Counted from the first letter of the stretch, positions 15,392 through 24,175 are shown. The stretch is DNA of 38,601 bases from Candidatus Kuenenia stuttgartensis (GCA_945883745.1 CAMCYH010000021.1:1-38601); one strand, 5' to 3'. Program-made: numbers and translations. Notes: a model not told the origin generated them from the sequence alone.

Positions 15392-16891
15392 GTGTGCACC
15401 GTTCGTGCCAGTGAAGGCGCAGGCATCGCGGAGATCGCAGCCGACTGCCTGGCCGGTCGAGTGGCCGTCGAGGCCGTGCTGGAGAGCCATGTGGTTCGCC
15501 ATCAGGCCACGCATGCTGCGCTCAATGCGTTGGTTCAGCCTCGCCATGCGGCCGCCTTCGAAGAAGCCGAGGCCGTGACGGCAGCCATCGCCGCGGGTGC
15601 GCCACCGAAACCCCTGGCGGGTGTGGCCGTGAGTGTCAAGGAATGCTTTCCCGTTCGCGGCCTGATCACGACGCTTGGTATCGCATCGCGACGGCACGCG
15701 GTCGACACGATCGACGCGTCGATCGTCACCCGCCTGCGGGCGGCCGGCGCTGTGATCGTCGGGAAGGCGAACGTGCCGCAGGCGATGTTTCTTCACGAGA
15801 CCGACAATCCCGTCTGGGGGCGGACCTGCCATCCCACGCATCCCGACCGCAACCCCGGGGGGTCGAGCGGAGGCGATGCAGCGCTGGTGGCGGCGGGTGT
15901 GGTGCCGCTGGCCGTCGGCACCGACTTGGCCGGTAGCATCCGCCAGCCGGCCCACGCCTGCGGAATCGCCGGCATCGTGCCGCGGACGGCAACGCTCGGC
16001 GATGGCGGCAGCTTGAATACGATGCCACACCTGCGGCTGGTGCGGCCGCGGGCCGGCCTGTTGGCCGCGCGGGTGGCCGACCTGCGGACCGGCTTGGCTG
16101 CGCTCAACGCCGCGCCGGCTCACGCGATCACCGATATCCGGAGACTGCGGATCGGCTGGTTTGACGATTGTGGACCATTGGAGTCCGCTCCCGCGATCCG
16201 CCGAGGCGTGCGCGAGGCGGTTGCCGCGGTTACCGCGGCTGGTGCGACCGTCACGCAGATCCAAGGCAGCCTCTGGGAGGAGGCTGCCTGGCTGCAGTTG
16301 TCACTGTTGTCTGCGGACGGAGGCAGCGATGTGCGGGGCCTCTACCGAGGCTCACGGCCGATGCCATCAGTGGCGCGATTGTTGCGGTTGGCTGGCCTTT
16401 CCCGCTGGATCCGCCCCGCTGTCGCTGCGATTGCCCAGGCTTCTGGCCGCGAAATCGAGGCACAGGCTGTGCGGGTGACGGGGTGGAGGTCGGCAGCGTC
16501 GATGCAGGAGTTGGAGCAGGCATGTGCCGAGTTGCGGCGAGAGCTCTTTTCTCTCGCCGCGTCCTGTGACGCGATCATCTGCCCCGTGTCGGCCGTGCCC
16601 GCCATGCGGCATGGCACGGCAGGGCGGCTCGTCGTAGCCGCATCCCCGTGCCTGGCGGCCAACCTGTTCGACCTGCCCGCGGGGGCGGTGCCCGTCACAA
16701 CGGTGCGGGCGGACGAAGAAACAGGTCGCCCGCCTGCTCGCGACCCGGTGGCCCGCCTCGCGGCTGAGACCGACCGTGAAAGCCGTGGGCTGCCGGTGGG
16801 CGTGCAGGTGATCGGCCTGGTCTCGGAGCCACTGGCCGGCGAGCAGTTCGTGCTCGACGTGATGGACTGCATCGAGGCCGCGACCGCCTGA
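15392..16891 (+). CDS. Amidase-signature family hydrolase
   Basis: This is a 499-residue member of the amidase signature family, which hydrolyses amide bonds with a Ser-cisSer-Lys triad. The Lys is K83 in V-S-V-K-E-C-F, the cis-Ser is S158 in G-G-S-S-G-G, and the nucleophile S182 is in T-D-L-A-G-S-I-R; the 24-residue spacing between the two Ser is as in known members. GatA (tRNA amidotransferase) belongs to the same family, but no gatB or gatC is near and the C-terminal half is unlike GatA, so a free amidase is favoured. The GTG start is the first plausible one after an in-frame stop; no good ribosome-binding site is seen. Its stop abuts that of lpxA with no base between. The substrate is unknown. 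Confidence 0.87.
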   Translation: MCTVRASEGAGIAEIAADCLAGRVAVEAVLESHVVRHQATHAALNALVQPRHAAAFEEAEAVTAAIAAGAPPKPLAGVAVSVKECFPVRGLITTLGIASRRHAVDTIDASIVTRLRAAGAVIVGKANVPQAMFLHETDNPVWGRTCHPTHPDRNPGGSSGGDAALVAAGVVPLAVGTDLAGSIRQPAHACGIAGIVPRTATLGDGGSLNTMPHLRLVRPRAGLLAARVADLRTGLAALNAAPAHAITDIRRLRIGWFDDCGPLESAPAIRRGVREAVAAVTAAGATVTQIQGSLWEEAAWLQLSLLSADGGSDVRGLYRGSRPMPSVARLLRLAGLSRWIRPAVAAIAQASGREIEAQAVRVTGWRSAASMQELEQACAELRRELFSLAASCDAIICPVSAVPAMRHGTAGRLVVAASPCLAANLFDLPAGAVPVTTVRADEETGRPPARDPVARLAAETDRESRGLPVGVQVIGLVSEPLAGEQFVLDVMDCIEAATA

Positions 16892-17743
16892 TCAACCCGC
16901 GCGGGCGCGGACGTCTGCGGCGGGCACATCGTCGGGCACGCGCAGCCGGAGCGTCGGGGCCGGTGGCGCCCGCCGTTCCTGGGCGAAGCCCCGGGTACCA
17001 CCCGAAAGAAATTCCCGCAGGTGCGTCACGGGACCACTCGCAAACTCTGCCTCGAGGGCGGTCAGCACATCCTTCCAGGGCAGGCCGCGGCGGTAAATCG
17101 TGCGATACGCGGCCTTGAGTTCGGCGATCGCTTCCGCCGAATGACCGCTTCGCTTCAGGCCGACGATGTTGAGGCCCACGACACAGCCGGTCTGGCCGTC
17201 AATGAGCATGTAGGGCGGAATGTCCTGCACCACGCGGGCATGGCCACCAACCATCGCAAGACGGCCGATCCGACAGAATTGATGCACCGCCACGGCCCCG
17301 GAGACGAATGACCGATCTTCGATCACGACGTGGCCGCCGACGAGAGCACCGTTGGCACAGATGCAGTTGTTGCCGACGACAACGTCGTGGCCGAAATGGG
17401 CCGTGGCCATGACGTAGTTGTTGTCGCCGATCGTCGTGGCCGCGTCGGGCTTGAGCGCCCGATGGATGGTCACATGCTCACGGAACACATTATGGTCGCC
17501 GATGGTCAGACTGCCGATGTGCTCCGGCCGGGCGACGTGCTGCGGCGCTCCACCGATCACGGCGTGCTCCGCAAACTCATTGTGGCAGCCCGCGGTGACA
17601 CCCGACTTGATGACGGCGCCTGACGCGACCGTGCAGTAATCACCGAGCACCACCCCCGCCTCGACGGTTGCAAAAGCGTGAACGGTCACTCCCACGCCCA
17701 GGCGGGCCTCGGGGCTCACGGCAGCCAGCGGATGAATGCTCAC
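16892..17743 (-). CDS. lpxA: UDP-N-acetylglucosamine acyltransferase LpxA
   Basis: LpxA transfers a hydroxyacyl chain from ACP to UDP-GlcNAc, the first step of lipid A synthesis, in the cytosol. The 283-residue protein is made of hexapeptide repeats of the left-handed beta helix (about 1-190), followed by the helical C-terminal domain (A-E-A-I-A-E-L-K-A-A-Y-R-T-I-Y-R). The catalytic His is H119 in A-T-A-H-F-G-H-D. H-N-E-F-A-E-H-A-V-I-G-G-A-P-Q and G-L-N-I-V-G-L-K-R are strong LpxA marks. The GTG start has GAGGG at normal spacing and gives S-I-H-P, the usual N terminus. A Pro/Arg-rich tail of about 25 residues exceeds the E. coli form. Other lpx genes are not in the window. Confidence 0.94.
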   Translation of the reverse strand: MSIHPLAAVSPEARLGVGVTVHAFATVEAGVVLGDYCTVASGAVIKSGVTAGCHNEFAEHAVIGGAPQHVARPEHIGSLTIGDHNVFREHVTIHRALKPDAATTIGDNNYVMATAHFGHDVVVGNNCICANGALVGGHVVIEDRSFVSGAVAVHQFCRIGRLAMVGGHARVVQDIPPYMLIDGQTGCVVGLNIVGLKRSGHSAEAIAELKAAYRTIYRRGLPWKDVLTALEAEFASGPVTHLREFLSGGTRGFAQERRAPPAPTLRLRVPDDVPAADVRARAG

Positions 17744-18120
17744 AAAACGCCCTCTGCGGCCTCGAATTGGTGCACGGCGTTGCGACCGACCGGATTGCCC
17801 GGACGACGTGGCCGCCACCCACGCCGTGCGGGTTTATCGGCGTCTTTGTGGCTGCAATTCAATGCCAATTTTGATTCGTTTGATCACCTTGCCCATTTCC
17901 CCCGGTTCCCCACCGGGTGAATGATGGGAGGACATGTTGGACCTCGCGGACCGCCGGTGAGCGGCCGCCCGCCCGCCCGCCCGCGCCCCGTCGCCGATTT
18001 GTGCCCGCTCCATTTCCAGCGAAAACGTGCCCGTGGGGTAGACTCAGGGCTATTCGGTAAAGGCATAACTCGTCAGTCCCCGGAGGTGCTGCCTGTTTTC
18101 AGCGGGTGGTCGAAGGAAGC
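17744..18120. other. Divergent intergenic region lpxA / small TPR gene
   Basis: These 377 bases carry no coding frame I would support. An AT-rich patch at 17856-17885 probably belongs to the lpxA promoter; on the minus strand TTGAAT and GATAAA are 18 bases apart (17862-17833), each a four-of-six match. A nested inverted repeat lies at 17892-17928, and a low-complexity run of four GCCC units at 17967-17982. No promoter of the plus-strand gene can be placed. Confidence 0.45.
17892..17928. repeat. Nested inverted repeat (two-step hairpin)
   Basis: The inner stem is perfect: CCCGGT (17901-17906) with ACCGGG (17912-17917) around a TCCCC loop. The outer stem CCCAT (17892-17896) pairs with ATGGG (17924-17928), separated from the inner stem by small internal loops. 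It lies in the leader region between two divergent genes, so it is not an obvious terminator. Chance is possible in GC-rich DNA. Confidence 0.4.
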
Positions 18121-18435
18121 ATGGAAACTCGTGAGGATCGGTATGCGGCGGCAGAGTCGCTGAAGGATGCCGGAAAGCTGGCGGAGGCTGTGACGTCTCT
18201 GGAGGCCGTTGTCACCGACCATCCCGATTTTTCCCTTGCCTATTCGGCGCTGGCTGCCTGGTGCACCCGCCTCGAGCGGCACGATGATGCCGTTCGTCAT
18301 GCCCGTCGGGTCGTGGAACTGGAGCCCAACGATCCCTTCAGCTACACGGCGCTCAGCGTCGCCTGCATGCGGGGCGGCCGGATCGCCGAGGCCGAAGACG
18401 CGCTCGCCCGCTCACGGACGCTTCAGGGCGGCTGA
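18121..18435 (+). CDS. Small TPR-repeat protein
   Basis: The 104-residue soluble protein consists almost wholly of about three tetratricopeptide repeats, seen as spaced A-x-x-L and P-N/D-x-P patterns (for example V-V-T-D-H-P-D-F-S-L-A-Y and V-V-E-L-E-P-N-D-P-F-S-Y). TPRs mediate protein-protein contacts; the partner is unknown. The start is either this ATG, with AAGGA close upstream, or GTG at 18106, adding five residues. Its last 24 bases overlap the 3' end of the large TPR gene on the opposite strand. The two TPR genes may be functionally related, but the sequence does not show it. Confidence 0.83.
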   Translation: METREDRYAAAESLKDAGKLAEAVTSLEAVVTDHPDFSLAYSALAAWCTRLERHDDAVRHARRVVELEPNDPFSYTALSVACMRGGRIAEAEDALARSRTLQGG

Positions 18436-21400
18436 CACCTGCCGGTCAGCCTGCTCGAGCAGCCGTTGGTCTCGGTTGTCGAGGCGTGGCGAAGGCCCCA
18501 TGAGCCGATGGGCCCGACGGAGGATGACGGCAGCCCGCTCGATGTCGCCTGCCGCGGCATAGGCTGATGCCAAATGGATGAACTTCGCGGCTGACGGCAC
18601 GAGGCTCGCCTCTTCGAGATCGTCGACAGCGGCCGTCACATTCCCCTGCGCGAGCCGCACCATGCCGCGGGTGTCGAGGAGATCTGGGCGGGGCCCGAGC
18701 GCCGCGATGGCGGAGTCGATGAGCATCGATGCCTCATCGGCTGTCGCCGGTGCGGCCAGCGCGAATGCAAGATTGTTGGCGGCGACCGCCCGTGGCTCAG
18801 CGCCGGCCTGGGCGTCCTCGAGAACGGAGCGATACAGCGAATTCGCCATCGCCTGATTGCCTCGGGCTGCCGCGAACTCCGCCTGCAGCAGTCGCAGTGC
18901 CGGTGCGTCAGCGGCTTCGACGGCAGCGTCGCTGAGCCACTCCGCTACAGTGGAAAAAGCCTGCGGAGATTCAGCCGGGTCGGCTGCCTGCACCGCCGTG
19001 ACCGCCGCCCGTAAGATCCGCTGGCGGGGCACCGTGATGGGAACATCGTGCAGAAGCTTGCCCAAGAGACGGATCGCATCATCGATCCGTCTCTGCCGAG
19101 CCAGGAACCCTGCCTGGTCGACGATTGCCGCAGGGGTAACAAACGCGATCTCCGCATAGAGCGAGTTGGCTGCCTCGGTGAGTGTTAATTCCTCCATCAG
19201 CCTCGCCACCCGCCGGGCGGCCTCCACGTCAGCCGCCGGGACAGGGCGAACGGGCACAAGCTTTTCGACCGCGACCCGTGCCGCCTGCCAATCGCCACAG
19301 GCGGCGGCGAGCTTCGCTTCCAGTACCAAGAGATCTGGGAATTCGGAGGAGGTTCGGGCGAGTTTGGTGAACCACGACCGCGCCGCTGCCAGTTCACCAT
19401 GCTCGATGAGTTTCTCGACGAGAAGTGACGTGATCGTCGGTGGTGAATCTGGAGCCGCTGCCAGGGACTGGAGTTCGGCACGACACTCCTCCCACTGGCC
19501 GAGACGGTCCCAGAGGTCGGCGATCTGAACCCGTTGCGCCTCCGGAAGAAGCCCGCGTGACGCAAGAGACTCCAGTACCGCGACGGCGGCCCGCCAGGCG
19601 GTTGGTTCGGGCCGGCGACCAAGAAGTGCCGCGGCCATCACCCCGTCTGCAAAAGTGCCGTTTGCCAGACGGGCGGCTTCATCGAACTGCCGTTCGGCGA
19701 CCAAGAGCGTGATGAGTCGGCGCGAAATGGCGGCGTGTCGCGGTCCGACGGCCAATGCCTGCTGCAGCCGGTCGCACTCCTCCTGACGGTTACCGCACAG
19801 CCGTTCGGCCTCGGCGAAAAAGAGCTGGATGCGTTGCCAACCCGGTCGCTCAGCCTCGGCCTCGATAAGGAGATGGCGAGCCTCCTCGAGGAGCGATCCG
19901 TCGTGGCTCGGCCGTTCCGTGGCGCCCCGAAGCAGCAACTGGCCCGCCCGGGCTGCGCGGCCGTCGGCGGATGTGGCGACGGCGAGCCGTTCGATGGCCT
20001 CGAGTGCGGCTCGCGTTGCCCCGGCGTCACCCGTAGCCGTGGCCAGCCCGTGGATTTCCCATGCTGCAGTCAGGTCATCAGGATGTGTCGTGCGGACGGC
20101 TGCCCACAGTCTTGCCGCAGTGTCGTGATCACCTCGGCTGGCATGGATTTTGGCGAGTCCTGTGAGCACGATCCGCCCTTCATCGGCTGCCATCGATTCA
20201 GCCGCCGCCTCGATCGCGGCGAGTTCACGGTCGGCATCGTCCGGCGGTTGACTGGCTGCCACCAGTGCACGGGCCACCAGCAGCGGCGGTGTGGCGGCAA
20301 GGGCCGCAGGGATGGACGCCAGCAACTCCCGGGCTGCCGCCGCCCCCTGCTGCCGGAGAAGTGCCTCCACCAGGCTGGCCCGGACCTGTGGGTCGGCAGG
20401 CTTCCGATCGATGGCCTCGGTGAGCAGGTCGATGGCCACATCGACCTGTCCCATGGCGAGCAGACATTCGGCCCGCAGTGCCGTCGCCTCATCCACAAGG
20501 TCCACAGCCGCATCGTCAAACAGATCGAGGGCGTCTGCCGGCCGGCCAACCGCGGCAAGCGCGGAGGCTGCGCCGAGCCGTGCCGCCGCCAGATCGGGAT
20601 CCTCAGCGAGAAGACTCTGGCAGACGGAGAGTTGCTCGTCGAAGGCACCGAGCGGTCCGAGGCAGCGGACCAAAAGCAGGTCAACCCGGCGTCGCATCTG
20701 GGCGACGGTTGCCAGTTGAGGTCGCAGCCGCTCAAGCACCTGCTTCGCCGAGAGCCACCGGCGTTGCACCACAAGGCACCAGCCCTCGAGAAAGGACACG
20801 ATCGGCGCGTCGTGTCCATCGGTTGAGATCAGTGAATCGATCATCTCGCGGGCGGCGGAGAGGTCGCCCTGCTCGAGCAGCAGCTCCGCGAGCATGGCGC
20901 GGAGCGAACCGCTCCTTGGCTGTCGGGTCAGCCCCGCACGGAGGGCCGCCGCAGCTTCGTCAGGCCGGCCACGCCGGATCGCCAGCAGGGCCTGCCCGCG
21001 ATACATCCGGTCGTCATCGGGATGCGCGGCTATGCCCTGCGCGACCGCCCGCTCAGCGGCGGTGAAGTCACCCCGCGCCAGTGCCACCTCGATGCAGATC
21101 AGCGCGGTCTCCGCCTGGCCAGCCGCGAGTGCCTCGCAGTGAGCCGCCGCTGCTGCGGCGGCCTCCGGGTCGCCATGGTCAAGATGCCAGCGAGCCAGGG
21201 CGGTCCAGCTCTGCGGGTCGTGAGGGGAGACCTCTTGAAGCCGTCGCATGACGACGCCTGCCGTGACCGAGTCGTCGAACCTCGTGTCGAACAACGTGGC
21301 CAACAGCGTGAGGGCCGTGGCGGTCTCGGGATCGGACCGACTGCCCGGCGAGAGAAACGCCTTGCGTTCCGGATCAAAGCCGGTCATCGCCGCGAGGATC

Positions 21401-21915
21401 TGTACTGCCTCGGACAGGTCGTCGGTGCCGATGGCTGCACGGGCACGGACAAGGTCAACGGCGTTGCTGGTTTCGCCAGAGTCTGCACCGGTGGGCGGCG
21501 ACATCATCTGTGACAGGTGGTGCTGCGCATCGGCATGGCGACCAAGCCGTACGCACACATCGGCCAACTTCAACCGCAGCGGACCATCAGCGGGGTTGTC
21601 GCGAACGGCTGTTTCCAACGCGGCGAACGTGCGGCTCACGTCGCGCGGGGTGGGGCGCGTCGTCTCGAGTCGCGTCAGCAGCGTGGTGGCAAGCTCGGCC
21701 GATGCCACAGCATCGTCGGGCCGCAGGCCCACGTACCGACTGAACAGCCGCGCCGCCTCGTCGGTCTCTCCGCGGGCCCGCTTCTCACGGGCGCGCCTCA
21801 CGAGCGTGTCGGCATTGCGAGCCACCTGAAAGCCGTGCAGCAGGTGGACGGCCACGGTTGACGGCACAGCCACAGCCACGAGCAACGCCAGCAGGCGGGT
21901 ATTGAAGCGACGCAC
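18412..21915 (-). CDS. Large membrane-anchored TPR-repeat protein
   Basis: This is a 1167-residue protein with an N-terminal basic-hydrophobic anchor (M-R-R-F-N-T-R-L-L-A-L-L-V-A-V-A-V-P, about 1-27) followed by tandem tetratricopeptide-type helical repeats to the end. Examples are D-E-A-A-R-L-F-S-R-Y-V-G-L-R-P-D-D near the start and R-A-A-V-I-L-R-R-A-H-R-L near the end. The chain is most likely exported and anchored, with the repeats outside the cytoplasm as a scaffold. The frame stays open upstream through the tRNA-Leu gene, but the GTG at 21915 has TTTGGAG seven bases before it and starts the anchor, so I take it. No catalytic domain is seen. The family is not recognised beyond TPR. Confidence 0.85.
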   Translation of the reverse strand: MRRFNTRLLALLVAVAVPSTVAVHLLHGFQVARNADTLVRRAREKRARGETDEAARLFSRYVGLRPDDAVASAELATTLLTRLETTRPTPRDVSRTFAALETAVRDNPADGPLRLKLADVCVRLGRHADAQHHLSQMMSPPTGADSGETSNAVDLVRARAAIGTDDLSEAVQILAAMTGFDPERKAFLSPGSRSDPETATALTLLATLFDTRFDDSVTAGVVMRRLQEVSPHDPQSWTALARWHLDHGDPEAAAAAAAHCEALAAGQAETALICIEVALARGDFTAAERAVAQGIAAHPDDDRMYRGQALLAIRRGRPDEAAAALRAGLTRQPRSGSLRAMLAELLLEQGDLSAAREMIDSLISTDGHDAPIVSFLEGWCLVVQRRWLSAKQVLERLRPQLATVAQMRRRVDLLLVRCLGPLGAFDEQLSVCQSLLAEDPDLAAARLGAASALAAVGRPADALDLFDDAAVDLVDEATALRAECLLAMGQVDVAIDLLTEAIDRKPADPQVRASLVEALLRQQGAAAARELLASIPAALAATPPLLVARALVAASQPPDDADRELAAIEAAAESMAADEGRIVLTGLAKIHASRGDHDTAARLWAAVRTTHPDDLTAAWEIHGLATATGDAGATRAALEAIERLAVATSADGRAARAGQLLLRGATERPSHDGSLLEEARHLLIEAEAERPGWQRIQLFFAEAERLCGNRQEECDRLQQALAVGPRHAAISRRLITLLVAERQFDEAARLANGTFADGVMAAALLGRRPEPTAWRAAVAVLESLASRGLLPEAQRVQIADLWDRLGQWEECRAELQSLAAAPDSPPTITSLLVEKLIEHGELAAARSWFTKLARTSSEFPDLLVLEAKLAAACGDWQAARVAVEKLVPVRPVPAADVEAARRVARLMEELTLTEAANSLYAEIAFVTPAAIVDQAGFLARQRRIDDAIRLLGKLLHDVPITVPRQRILRAAVTAVQAADPAESPQAFSTVAEWLSDAAVEAADAPALRLLQAEFAAARGNQAMANSLYRSVLEDAQAGAEPRAVAANNLAFALAAPATADEASMLIDSAIAALGPRPDLLDTRGMVRLAQGNVTAAVDDLEEASLVPSAAKFIHLASAYAAAGDIERAAVILRRAHRLMGPSPRLDNRDQRLLEQADRQVSAALKRP

Positions 21916-22074
21916 GGGAACACTCCAAAGGGCGGACGTACCGCTCCGCGTTCCCTGCCGAGTTACCAACCATTGACATTGTCGGCGGCCGGGTCGCTCG
22001 AGGCAAAATACGAGGAGCACGATTTCGTCTGCGGCCACGTGCCAGAAATGCCGATAACCCATCAGGGGGGTGTC

Positions 22075-22410
22075 GTGCGTGATCTGATGCTGGCGGTGGT
22101 TCCGGGACTGGTGATGGCGGCAGTGAGCTGCGCCGACGATCCGGTGGTCGTTCCGGCAGGGCCCTGGACCGCTCCCAGGATTGGCGTTGGGCCTTGCATG
22201 GAATGCTGCCCAGTGCGGCCCGATCAATTCGGGTTCTACGCCACACACTGGCGGCCATGGCCTGGACTCGTGCCGACCGCTCCTCCCCGGTCCATGGATC
22301 CGCTCGTCCCTTCCACACCGCCGCGATCGGTCGTGCCCGATACAGACCGCGAGGGCGACGCCGCTCCACAGCCGCACACCGCATTCGATGACGGAGCGGG
22401 CCGGGAGTAA
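22075..22410 (+). CDS. Small exported protein with W-R-P-W-P motif
   Basis: This is a 111-residue product with an N-terminal hydrophobic stretch (L-M-L-A-V-V-P-G-L-V-M-A-A-V-S-C) that reads as a signal peptide, possibly lipoprotein-type with the Cys at about 19. The mature part has C-M-E-C-C and then Q-F-G-F-Y-A-T-H-W-R-P-W-P-G, followed by a Pro-rich, disordered tail. I recall this G-[FY]-Y-x-T-x-W-R-x-W-P pattern from small exported planctomycete proteins of unknown function. The GTG start has a G-rich ribosome-binding site; the frame is open further upstream without a signal. It ends one base before tRNA-Leu on the other strand. It could still be a chance frame, but the motif argues against that. 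Confidence 0.58.
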   Translation: MRDLMLAVVPGLVMAAVSCADDPVVVPAGPWTAPRIGVGPCMECCPVRPDQFGFYATHWRPWPGLVPTAPPRSMDPLVPSTPPRSVVPDTDREGDAAPQPHTAFDDGAGRE

Positions 22411-22411
22411 A

Positions 22412-22493
22412 TGCGAGAGGCGGGACTCGAACCCGCACGCCTTTCGGCACTGGAACCTAAATCCAGCGCGTCTGCCAGTTCCGCCACTCTCGC
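22412..22493 (-). tRNA. tRNA-Leu (anticodon UAG)
   Basis: Read on the minus strand, the 82 bases fold as a class II tRNA. The acceptor stem is GCGAGAG/CTCTCGC with discriminator A, and there is a D-arm with GGCAGACGC. The anticodon stem CTGGA/TCCAG encloses loop TTTAGGT (anticodon TAG), followed by a long variable arm (TGCCGAAAGGCGT) and a T-arm with GGTTCGAGTCC. The long variable arm and UAG anticodon fit leucine. CCA is not encoded. A CATAAT hexamer lies 30 bases upstream (22524-22529) and may be its -10 element. Confidence 0.96.
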
Positions 22494-22583
22494 GTGAAGC
22501 CGTCGTCGGCATCGACCCCTATGATTATGGCATTCGCCAACGCGACACAACACGCTGTTCCCGGGCGGCGGGGCGGTGGTTTC

Positions 22584-22613
22584 TTGAAAAACCTATCCTG
22601 ACAAAACTACAAC
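22584..22613 (+). promoter_or_regulatory. Candidate promoter of the dehydrogenase cluster
   Basis: TTGAAA (22584-22589) matches the -35 consensus at five of six positions and TACAAC (22608-22613) the -10 at four, with 18 bases between, in the only AT-rich stretch before lpd. The leader would be about 85 bases. The stretch is flanked by GC-rich segments that can pair: CCGGGC..GGGGC at 22561-22574 with GCCCCGCCCGG at 22629-22639. Confidence 0.35.
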
Positions 22614-22705
22614 TCTTCCAAGCGGAATGCCCCGCCCGGTGATTTGTCCCGTCCGATTCCCTGGCGAAGGCAACGGAAGAACTACGAACTGGGAGATTGA
22701 CGCAG

Positions 22706-24133
22706 ATGCATGTTCCCGTGGTGGTGCTTGGTGGTGGTCCCGGAGGCTATGCGGCGGCGTTCTTGGCCGCCGACCTCGGCATGGAGGTGACCCTCGTGGA
22801 ACGCGATCCGCGGCTTGGCGGCACCTGCCTGCTCCGCGGCTGCATTCCCTCCAAGGCGCTGTTGCACGTCGGCCGCGTGCTCGCCGAGGCGCGGGAGATG
22901 GAAGAGTGGGGCATCGCCTTCGAGAAGCCGGCAATCGACCTCAGCGCACTGCGGGCTCGCAAAGACAAGGTCATCGCCTCTCTTACCGGTGGCCTGGCCC
23001 AGTTGGCTAAGCGGCGAAATGTGACGATCGTGCATGGCACCGCCCGGTTCACCAACTCCACCACACTGGAGGTCGCCGCAGCGGAGGCGGGTGGCGCCAG
23101 CCACACGATCACGTTCGACCACTGCATTCTCGCCAGCGGCTCACGGCCGGCGCGGATACCGGCATTCGATATCGGGAGCTCACGGGTGATGGACTCGACA
23201 TCGGCGCTTGAACTGGCCGACATTCCGGAGTCACTGCTGGTCGTGGGTGGCGGCTACATCGGGCTCGAGATGGGCACGGTGTATGCGGAGCTGGGATCGC
23301 GGGTGTCCGTGGTTGAACTCACCGACACCCTCTTGCCCGGGGCCGACCGCGATCTGGTCAAGCCGCTTCAAAAGCGGCTTGAGGGGCTCTTCGCGAGGAT
23401 TCACCTCAGAACGAAGGTGGTGAAACTCGAGGATCGCGGCACGGCAGTGGCTGTGCACTTCGATGGACCAGATGGTCAGACCACCCAGGAGTTCTCGCGG
23501 GTGCTGGTTGCCGTCGGCCGCCGCCCCAACTCCGACGGCCTGGGGCTGGAAAATACGCAGGTGGTCGTGAATGCCAAAGGCTTCGTGGAGGTCGACGGAC
23601 AGCAACGAACCGCGGATCCGCACATCCTTGCCATTGGCGACGTGTGCGGAGAGCCGATGCTGGCCCACCGGGCCAGCCACCAGGGAAAGGTGGCGGTGGA
23701 GGTGCTCCATGGCGAACCGGCCCTCTTCGCACCGCGGGCGATTCCCGCCGTGGTCTTCACCGATCCGGAGATCGCCTGGGCAGGGCTTACCGAACACGAG
23801 GCAGAAGCTTCCGGGCGGCCTGTCGAGGTGAGCAAGTATCCGTGGGCCGCCAGTGGCCGTGCCCACGCGCTGGGCCGCACCGACGGGCTGACCAAAATTC
23901 TCGTCGATGCCGAGACCGACACCGTGCTCGGGGTCGGGATCGTCGGCTCGGGTGCTGGCGAGTTGATCGCAGAAGGTGTTCTGGCGATTGAAATGGGCTG
24001 CTCCGCCCGTGACCTCATGGAGGCGATCCATCCGCATCCCACGCTCGGAGAGACGGTGGCGTTTTCGGCGGAGAATTACTTTGGCCTGGCGACCGAAATC
24101 TACCGTCCCCGCGCTGAGACCGCGGCGACGTAA
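22706..24133 (+). CDS. lpdA: Dihydrolipoyl dehydrogenase (E3), first copy
   Basis: E3 reoxidises the dihydrolipoyl groups of 2-oxoacid dehydrogenase complexes, passing electrons through FAD to NAD. The 475-residue protein has the FAD motif G-G-G-P-G-G-Y, the redox disulfide C41/C46 in G-T-C-L-L-R-G-C-I-P-S-K, a second dinucleotide motif V-V-G-G-G-Y-I-G-L-E, and the C-terminal catalytic pair H-P-H-P-T-L-G-E. The ATG at 22706 has GGGAG ten bases upstream; the TTG three codons earlier is less likely. It is the first gene of the cluster and lies 110 bases before aceE, so it is probably the E3 of the pyruvate complex. A second, distinct E3 closes the cluster. Confidence 0.95.
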   Translation: MHVPVVVLGGGPGGYAAAFLAADLGMEVTLVERDPRLGGTCLLRGCIPSKALLHVGRVLAEAREMEEWGIAFEKPAIDLSALRARKDKVIASLTGGLAQLAKRRNVTIVHGTARFTNSTTLEVAAAEAGGASHTITFDHCILASGSRPARIPAFDIGSSRVMDSTSALELADIPESLLVVGGGYIGLEMGTVYAELGSRVSVVELTDTLLPGADRDLVKPLQKRLEGLFARIHLRTKVVKLEDRGTAVAVHFDGPDGQTTQEFSRVLVAVGRRPNSDGLGLENTQVVVNAKGFVEVDGQQRTADPHILAIGDVCGEPMLAHRASHQGKVAVEVLHGEPALFAPRAIPAVVFTDPEIAWAGLTEHEAEASGRPVEVSKYPWAASGRAHALGRTDGLTKILVDAETDTVLGVGIVGSGAGELIAEGVLAIEMGCSARDLMEAIHPHPTLGETVAFSAENYFGLATEIYRPRAETAAT

Positions 24134-24175
24134 AAGAGGCTTCGGCCCGCTGCCCGCCGGAAATGACAATCGGCC

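Noticed and set aside
15392..16891. Calling the amidase gatA
   Set aside because: No gatB or gatC nearby, and the C-terminal half does not look like GatA.
17967..17982. Four tandem GCCC units
   Set aside because: Too short and simple to call a functional repeat in DNA of this GC content.
21916..22512. Upstream extension of the large TPR gene's open frame
   Set aside because: It runs straight through tRNA-Leu and lacks protein-like sequence; the GTG at 21915 has a good ribosome-binding site and begins the membrane anchor.
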